DNA of 5,705 bases from Spirochaetaceae bacterium. Lineage in GTDB: Bacteria > Spirochaetota > Spirochaetia > DSM-27196 > SKKC01. The translations under genes were made by a program, and so were the position numbers. Numbering within the stretch: the stretch's first letter is position 1; every line of letters starts with the position of its first letter. The stretch covers positions 1-5,705 of the forward strand of contig PWGF01000217.1 in NCBI GenBank assembly GCA_003554375.1. Direction: 5' to 3'. The notes under the pieces are model-generated. The model was not told the origin of the DNA. It saw only the letters and a list, made by a program, of their open reading frames with translations, and did no database searches. Positions 5,138 through 5,705 of this stretch are shown in pieces.

Positions 5138-5705
5138 CTAGTTGGCCGGCCGCGCCTGCATGTTAGAGAACCCGGCTGACAGGCTGTTCGTCCGAAGCGA
5201 GATGTACCGGCCATTCAGCGTACCGGGCTCCAGCTCCAGCCATGCATAGACGTTCGGCATCGTCGGATCGTAAACCCGTACTTCACCGCTCCTGTTGTCG
5301 ACCCGCAACCGCACCGGCACGTCCATGTGCAGGAAAGGCTCCAGATCCGCGACGCTCAAGCCCAGCATCTCCGCGATGTCCACGTTTTCCACGAGCTCCA
5401 TCTCGGTACTGCTTTCGCTCCGGTAGACCTGTGCGCGCATTCCGTAGTGCTCAGGGTACTCTATCGCGGTGCGAGAACGTGTGTCCAGGTTGAGCCACAG
5501 CAGATAGCTTTCGCCTGCGCCCCATGTGCGAGAGCCAAGCGGCACCTCGTCGGCGCCGATGTGAATGCCGAACCCTCCGTGGAACTCTCCCTGGCGGGCG
5601 GCCTCCAAGGACCGATACCCACCGTCTTGATACCGGACGTTGAACTCGAGCTCATACACACCGGCATGTGGGGCTTCTCGGTCGGCGCGGGCGAGTAGCT
5701 CCCCG
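5138..5705 (-). CDS. Uncharacterised, probably beta-sandwich protein, C-terminal part (partial, runs off right edge)
   Basis: The frame is open from the right edge of the window to the TAG at 5138-5140, giving at least 188 residues of a C-terminus. A GTG at 5659 could be read as a start, but it has no Shine-Dalgarno sequence and the frame continues open upstream with protein-like sequence (ELLARADREAPHAG), so the true start lies outside. The visible part alternates beta-strand-like segments with Gly-rich turns: ELEFNVRYQDGGYRSL, GEFHGGFGIHIGADE, TWGAGESYLLWLNLDT, RLRVDNRSGEVRVYDP and a closing ISLRTNSLSAGFSN. The closing segment resembles the last strands of concanavalin A/LamG-like sandwich domains (for example DUF1080-type proteins), which bind or cut carbohydrate. 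I cannot name a family, and no catalytic residues can be assigned. Whether it is secreted cannot be judged without the N-terminus. It reads toward the SMP-30-family gene 67 bp downstream and may share its transcript. Confidence 0.7.
   Translation of the reverse strand, partial: GELLARADREAPHAGVYELEFNVRYQDGGYRSLEAARQGEFHGGFGIHIGADEVPLGSRTWGAGESYLLWLNLDTRSRTAIEYPEHYGMRAQVYRSESSTEMELVENVDIAEMLGLSVADLEPFLHMDVPVRLRVDNRSGEVRVYDPTMPNVYAWLELEPGTLNGRYISLRTNSLSAGFSNMQARPAN

Noticed and set aside
5138..5659. GTG at 5659 as the start of a complete 173-residue gene
   Set aside because: There is no Shine-Dalgarno sequence before it, and the same frame is open to the window edge with protein-like residues, so the gene is better read as truncated.

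Overview
The window is a compact, gene-dense bacterial segment with four complete protein genes and a cut gene at each edge. Composition is moderately GC-rich, Shine-Dalgarno sequences are clear, and two neighbouring genes share an ATGA stop/start overlap. The gene set (acetate kinase, a DUF2779/RecB-like nuclease and an uncharacterised beta-rich protein) would fit a free-living, fermentative spirochaete-like anaerobe. The lysine-free, very acidic secreted TPR protein would fit a salty or alkaline habitat. Both are inferences; no rRNA or other phylogenetic marker is present.

Left part, + strand (1-3740): the last 18 residues of a probable response-regulator receiver domain are followed by about 190 bp with no convincing gene. 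That gap holds a perfect 7-bp inverted repeat next to a modest sigma-70-like promoter and two tiny ORFs of doubtful reality. Next come a signal-peptide TPR protein (251-1003), acetate kinase AckA (1045-2253) and a DUF2779-type nuclease-related protein (2250-3740). The 41-bp gap and the 4-bp ATGA overlap suggest these three are co-transcribed. AckA interconverts acetyl phosphate plus ADP with acetate plus ATP. No phosphotransacetylase gene is beside it.

Middle (3741-3870): a short spacer between convergent genes with imperfect hairpins and no strong terminator.

Right part, - strand (3871-5705): an SMP-30/gluconolactonase/regucalcin-family protein with its metal and substrate residues in place carries an unusual disordered, acidic C-terminal tail of about 105 residues. 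Upstream of it in the same direction is the C-terminal part of an uncharacterised, probably beta-sandwich protein that runs off the right edge.

The most noteworthy points are the DUF2779 protein, whose N-terminal PD-(D/E)XK-like nuclease half seems to have lost its catalytic residues while the Fe-S-type cysteines and the DEDD-like exonuclease half remain, and the tailed SMP-30 protein. I see no CRISPR array, tRNA, rRNA, insertion sequence or clear phage element, and I cannot defend a wholly new multi-gene system from this window alone.
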